Of a DNA stretch of 61,901 nucleotides, positions 57,573 to 61,901 are shown piece after piece (the first letter of the stretch is position 1; each line of letters begins with the position of its first letter). Both the position numbers and the translations under genes were made by a program. The notes under the pieces were generated by a model. It made no database searches. It saw nothing but the letters and a program-made list of their open reading frames with translations, and was not told the origin of the DNA. Source of the DNA: Chrysomallon squamiferum (Eukaryota; Mollusca; Gastropoda; Neomphalida; Peltospiridae); assembly GCA_012295275.1 (NCBI GenBank), contig CM022676.1, positions 8,075,736-8,137,636 of the forward strand, in the 5' to 3' direction.

Positions 57573-58175
57573 TCATAAGCATCCATTACACAAACACTCT
57601 CAAACACACACGTACGTATACGAACCAGAAAATGTAACAGGAAATGAAAGTGTATAAAACAGTTGCTATTCTGAATATTTAGTATGTATATATTTTAGAA
57701 AACTATATATATATATATATATTCTGATGTAATATCCAATTCCAACATATGGATCATTGAGAAACAAGATACTATAACCATCAGTTTTTTAACCAAGACC
57801 TAAAACTGATCAAAAAAAGAAAAGAAAAATCAGGTTCTAACTTTTGTTTCACTGCCTGTGTCACTGTGTGTGTGTGTGTTAAATTGAAAGTTCGAATGAA
57901 CTTTTAGGCTGAATTCTTTAAACAAACAAAACAAACATTCCCCAAAACAACAACAATGAATTTCAAAAGCTTAGTGTTGTTTATTACATTTTGAATACAT
58001 GAAAATGCTTGGAATAGATACAGGCAAAACATAATTCAACACAAACATGTTATTTCAGTTTTTACAGTTACAGTATATGACATTACTATTATTATTATTA
58101 TGATCATGATTATTATTGTTATCATCATCATCATAATTATTATTAGGACTATTATTATTACAACTATTATTATTA

Positions 58176-58231
<56 letters not shown>

Positions 58232-58610
58232 GTAATCAGTCTGTACACAATATTTTTTTGTCTTTGGAAATACTGGGTAATAGTAAAAATGCACAACAGC
58301 TATTGTTTTTATGTACATTATACAACAAACAAATAAACAATTTAAAAAACCAATAAACAAACACACCAGAGAAATAAAAGTATCCTCATAGATGCAACTT
58401 TGGTAAAACTATATCAACACTTCCAATGGTGTCTCTATGGCACTCTCCTTAATGCAGTATTAAAGGACAAAATATATCAGTAATGTTTTAAAACTGTTTA
58501 CCAACTATAATTTGTCATGTGCTATAACATATATTTGGTTATATTTTTGGTAATTTTGCTTATGTAATAACATTAAATTATTTATTTATATATTTATATA
58601 TTTCAAAGAG

Positions 58611-58669
<59 letters not shown>

Positions 58670-59562
58670 GAAGAAGAAGAAGAAGAAGAAATAAATAAAT
58701 AAACAAATAAACAAATAAATAAATATATCCAAAAAGAAAATTAAGGACTGTACGACATATAATAAACATAATCAGGCATTTATCTGTTCTTGTTTTGTGG
58801 GTTTCTCCTGTATTTCTTCAACACAATCACTATCACAAATGCTTAGAACTCAGTAGTTGTCATTCCTGCTGCCTCTAAAGGCAAGATATACCCTAGCTGC
58901 ATATGGCATTTCATACTAATACACATTCAGCCAGTGTAATCAGAGAATACTTAAAATTTGTGCAGGGTAACCTTTTTATCACATAGATAATTTGTATATT
59001 CATTATGACAGTACTTAATAGAATTCTTTTCATACATCCTTTAGCCTGTCTTCTGATTCTCTCTCTCTCTCTCTCTCTCATTCTCTAACTTACAATTGTT
59101 TTCTCTCTCAAACATACAAACACAGTTTTTTTATCACATAAAGAAAACTATTTACCTCATCCATCCATCTACACGCATACAAAAACATTTAGGCACTAAT
59201 CTAGAAACCTGTTATTAACAGAAATAAAAGGTGTATCCCAAAGGTATCATCTATTCAAATGCTCATATGAATATGAAAGATAGACACAGATAAACACATA
59301 TAAAATTTAGTACCAGTATCCAATACAAACTTAAATATTTACACTCAAGTTAAAAATGTATCTAAGTAGGTGAGCTATTCATTAACAAAACAAAAAACCT
59401 GTTTATTCATTTATTCATTGTCTGAATAAAATCAAGTATTTATATTCCTATAATATCATGCAGAATCTTGTATTTCTGTGATTATCATATTAAACACAAA
59501 CTGTAAGTAGTTTACTTATAAATAAAAAAAAATAAAATAAAATAAAATAAAATAAAATAAAA

Positions 59563-59597
<35 letters not shown>

Positions 59598-59799
59598 AAA
59601 AAAATAAAAAAAAATAAAATAAAATAAAATATAATATAAAATAAAAAATAAAATAAAATAAAATAAAATAATAGAAAATAAAAAATAAAAAATAAAACAA
59701 AACAAAATAATAAACACCTATTCATTCATTTATGTTCTGAACACCTGAATTATAACACCTGAAACATAACAATGAGATTCTGTGATCAAACCTGTTGGT

Positions 59800-60330
59800 G
59801 TATATCCCAGTTAACAAATTATTGAATCTCCTAGCAACAAAATCAAAAAGACATTACCAAGAACTAACTACATCTTATTAAAGAAATATCTGGTTCTAAC
59901 TGGTTCACTAACCAAGGGACAAAATTTAAACATCTATCAAGAGTTTACTCTGATTTAAAAAATATACAAGTAGAATATCCAATTCCAACATACTGCCTAA
60001 TGAGCAACAGTATCCAAAATTCATGACGTCTTTACCAAGAGTTAATGCTGATTAAAACAAAATATCCCATTCCAGCTGTCTCACTAAACAAGCAACAAGA
60101 ACCAGCATGCATCAGGTATGTATCAAAACAACTCCAATTAAAAAAATATATTATTGGAATATCCAGTTCCAACCTGTTGTCAGACTGTGCAACAAGACCC
60201 AATGATGCTAGCTATCTACCAAGAGCTAATACTGATTAAAAAAAAATATATATCCTGTTCCAACTTTAGTTTCATATAGCAAACATGAACTTAGACCAGA
60301 TCAACGACACTCATGAATATGTATAAGACT
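59800..60330. repeat. Degenerate minisatellite of ~105 bp; one outlying copy near 57730
   Basis: About five units share AATATCCAATTCCAAC, then GCAACAAGA, then TACCAAGAGTTAATGCTGAT and an A-rich end. A single diverged unit lies at 57726-57850 (ATATCCAATTCCAACATATG). Confidence 0.7.
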
Positions 60331-60977
60331 AATTTAAATAAATGAATGAATTTTTTTGTGGTATCAAATTAAATGCCAAGTCTTTGTTTTAATGAAACAT
60401 TAATTAACATCGTTTTTAAAATTAAAAAATTATATTTAAAAATTCACAGCCATCCTTCTGTATAAAATTCCTTTTTAAATACTTACTGACATCAGAAATT
60501 ATTTTAACTGACAAAATATAAAAATAAATAAATAAATAGTAATAATTTAAGAAATAAATAAATAATTATGAGTTATTCCATGAAGAATTTCAAAATTGTA
60601 TTTATTTTATTCTTCTCATTAATATTTTTAGATGTTCAATTGTACTGAATACACAAAATACAAGTTTTAAAACACTATAACTGTCATTATATTGAATGAA
60701 AACTAAAAATAAGTCATTTCAAATTGGACCAGTTAAGAATTTTAGCATTCAGCAATTCATATATTTATGTTCAACACATCAAAAAATATATTTAGTATCT
60801 TTATATACAAATTTGTTATTTATTAAGCTTATTTTTGTTGTAAATTCTTTTTTCTTTTTACATTAAAATTTGAAATAATAATAATAATAATAATAACAAT
60901 AACAGTAATAATTTTTTAATTTATATTCTGTGTCTAAGATATATATGTCATCAATTTTTAAAAAATAAACAAAATCA

Positions 60978-61029
<52 letters not shown>

Positions 61030-61901
61030 CAACAATAACAATAACAATAAAAATAACAATAATATAATAAATGAAAAAAGTTTCAGCTTAGCAATAACAA
61101 CTCTGTCTTTAAGTACCTTTTATGGAAACTGGTCCTATGTTTGAATTATTTGATTTAAATTAAAAATATTTTTAAACAGCTGATGTGTGCATATTTAAAA
61201 TAACCCAAGTCTGTCATATATATAACAAATCTTTTCAGTTTTAAATGACAATTCCTGTGAAGAAAAATGATGGTACCTGATACAAATATAATTTCAACAG
61301 ATATTTAGACCAGTTTCAAGAATTGTTAAAATACCAAAAATGTTTCCAGTGGAAGCATTTTAGATATTTTATGCATTTCCTGTTCAAAATTCGTTTCAGA
61401 TAGGAAAGCTTGATTTTATAAAGATTTAAACATTTTGTACATTTCTTGGACATTACTTTTATTTCTAAATGAATGACTGACATCTGAGATTCAGAAAAAT
61501 AAATATAAAATAATGATGTCATTATCATCATAATTATCATTTTAAAAATTTAATAATAATAATAATAATAATAATAACAATAACAATAACAATATTAAGG
61601 AAAGGAAAATGGCAACTTAATTCTCTTAAAAAGCATTATTTTAAAAACTTTATTATCAGCAAAGAATGATAACTAAAAAAAAAAAAAAAAAAAAGCCATT
61701 CACTTTGATATATGCAAAATTTATTTAGACTACATATCTGCAGCAAATATAGGCACAGAAATATTGTAATATGAATATTTTGATCTAAATTAAAGCATAT
61801 AAAATGTTTTACATAAATGTAACAAGTTGTGTCCATCACCACAATAATCTGTACAATGTGAAATTTGTCACAGATGAAGTTACGAAAAAAAGAAAAAAAA
61901 A

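Larger units (their letters stand above)
46600..61901. other. 15-kb region downstream of USP2 with no gene seen
   Basis: AT-rich on both strands; all longer open frames are translations of (TTA)n, (TAAA)n, (CT)n or (CA)n. It contains the USP2 3' UTR, minisatellites listed separately, and microsatellites such as (TTA)n at 47177-47240, 49674-49710, 54820-54950 and 58157-58230, (TAA)n at 58615-58668 and 60978-61026, and an AAAAT tract at 59521-59700. A long alternative 3' UTR or a non-coding RNA cannot be excluded. Confidence 0.6.

Noticed and set aside
59490-59725. Three overlapping Phe/Tyr/Ile-rich frames
   Set aside because: Translation of an AAAAT/TAAA repeat tract; no start context, splice sites or family similarity.

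Overview
This is a eukaryotic nuclear window, AT-rich and saturated with microsatellites ((TTA)n, (CT)n, (TATG)n, (CA)n), TA-flanked MITEs and minisatellites. Genes have small exons with GT-AG borders. The metazoan orthologues TEN1 and USP2, the IFI44-like GTPases and the style of the repeats point to an invertebrate animal. A mollusc, quite possibly a cephalopod, is my inference and is not proven by the sequence.

Left part (1-31.3 kb): a cluster that looks like immune or receptor genes. (i) Gene A (-, 198-4618, 3' end off the left edge) has a signal peptide, a Cys-containing ectodomain, a long 21-residue-repeat coiled-coil stalk and a transmembrane exon. (ii) Gene B (+, last exon ends at 8893) diverges from gene A and encodes an N-glycosylated Ig-like ectodomain, a transmembrane segment and a short basic tail. 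(iii) An IFI44-like GTPase with a C-terminal membrane segment lies at 10380-12760 (-). (iv) Gene C (-, 14203-18533) is a two-pass membrane protein whose second TM exon is homologous to that of gene A; it continues into a conserved cytoplasmic module that I do not recognise. (v) A second IFI44-like GTPase (+, 22697-26655) carries one in-frame TAG. (vi) At 28770-31236 (-) a decayed copy joins gene-A-type 5' exons to gene-C-type module exons. For every intact gene I checked exon phases by hand; they close in frame throughout, apart from a few start or splice choices that are flagged.

A 200-N gap at 16702-16901 is flanked by the same 600 bp on both sides, so it is probably two overlapping contig ends that were not merged.

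Right part: TEN1 (-, 32366-33432) and USP2 (+, 37123-46599) lie head to head, 3.7 kb apart. Three intronic minisatellites in USP2 and one next to TEN1 appear to have grown from exon-border sequence. From 46.6 kb to the end I see no gene, only AT-rich DNA with several minisatellites, including an array built on TAAGGAGAGT that occurs in both orientations.
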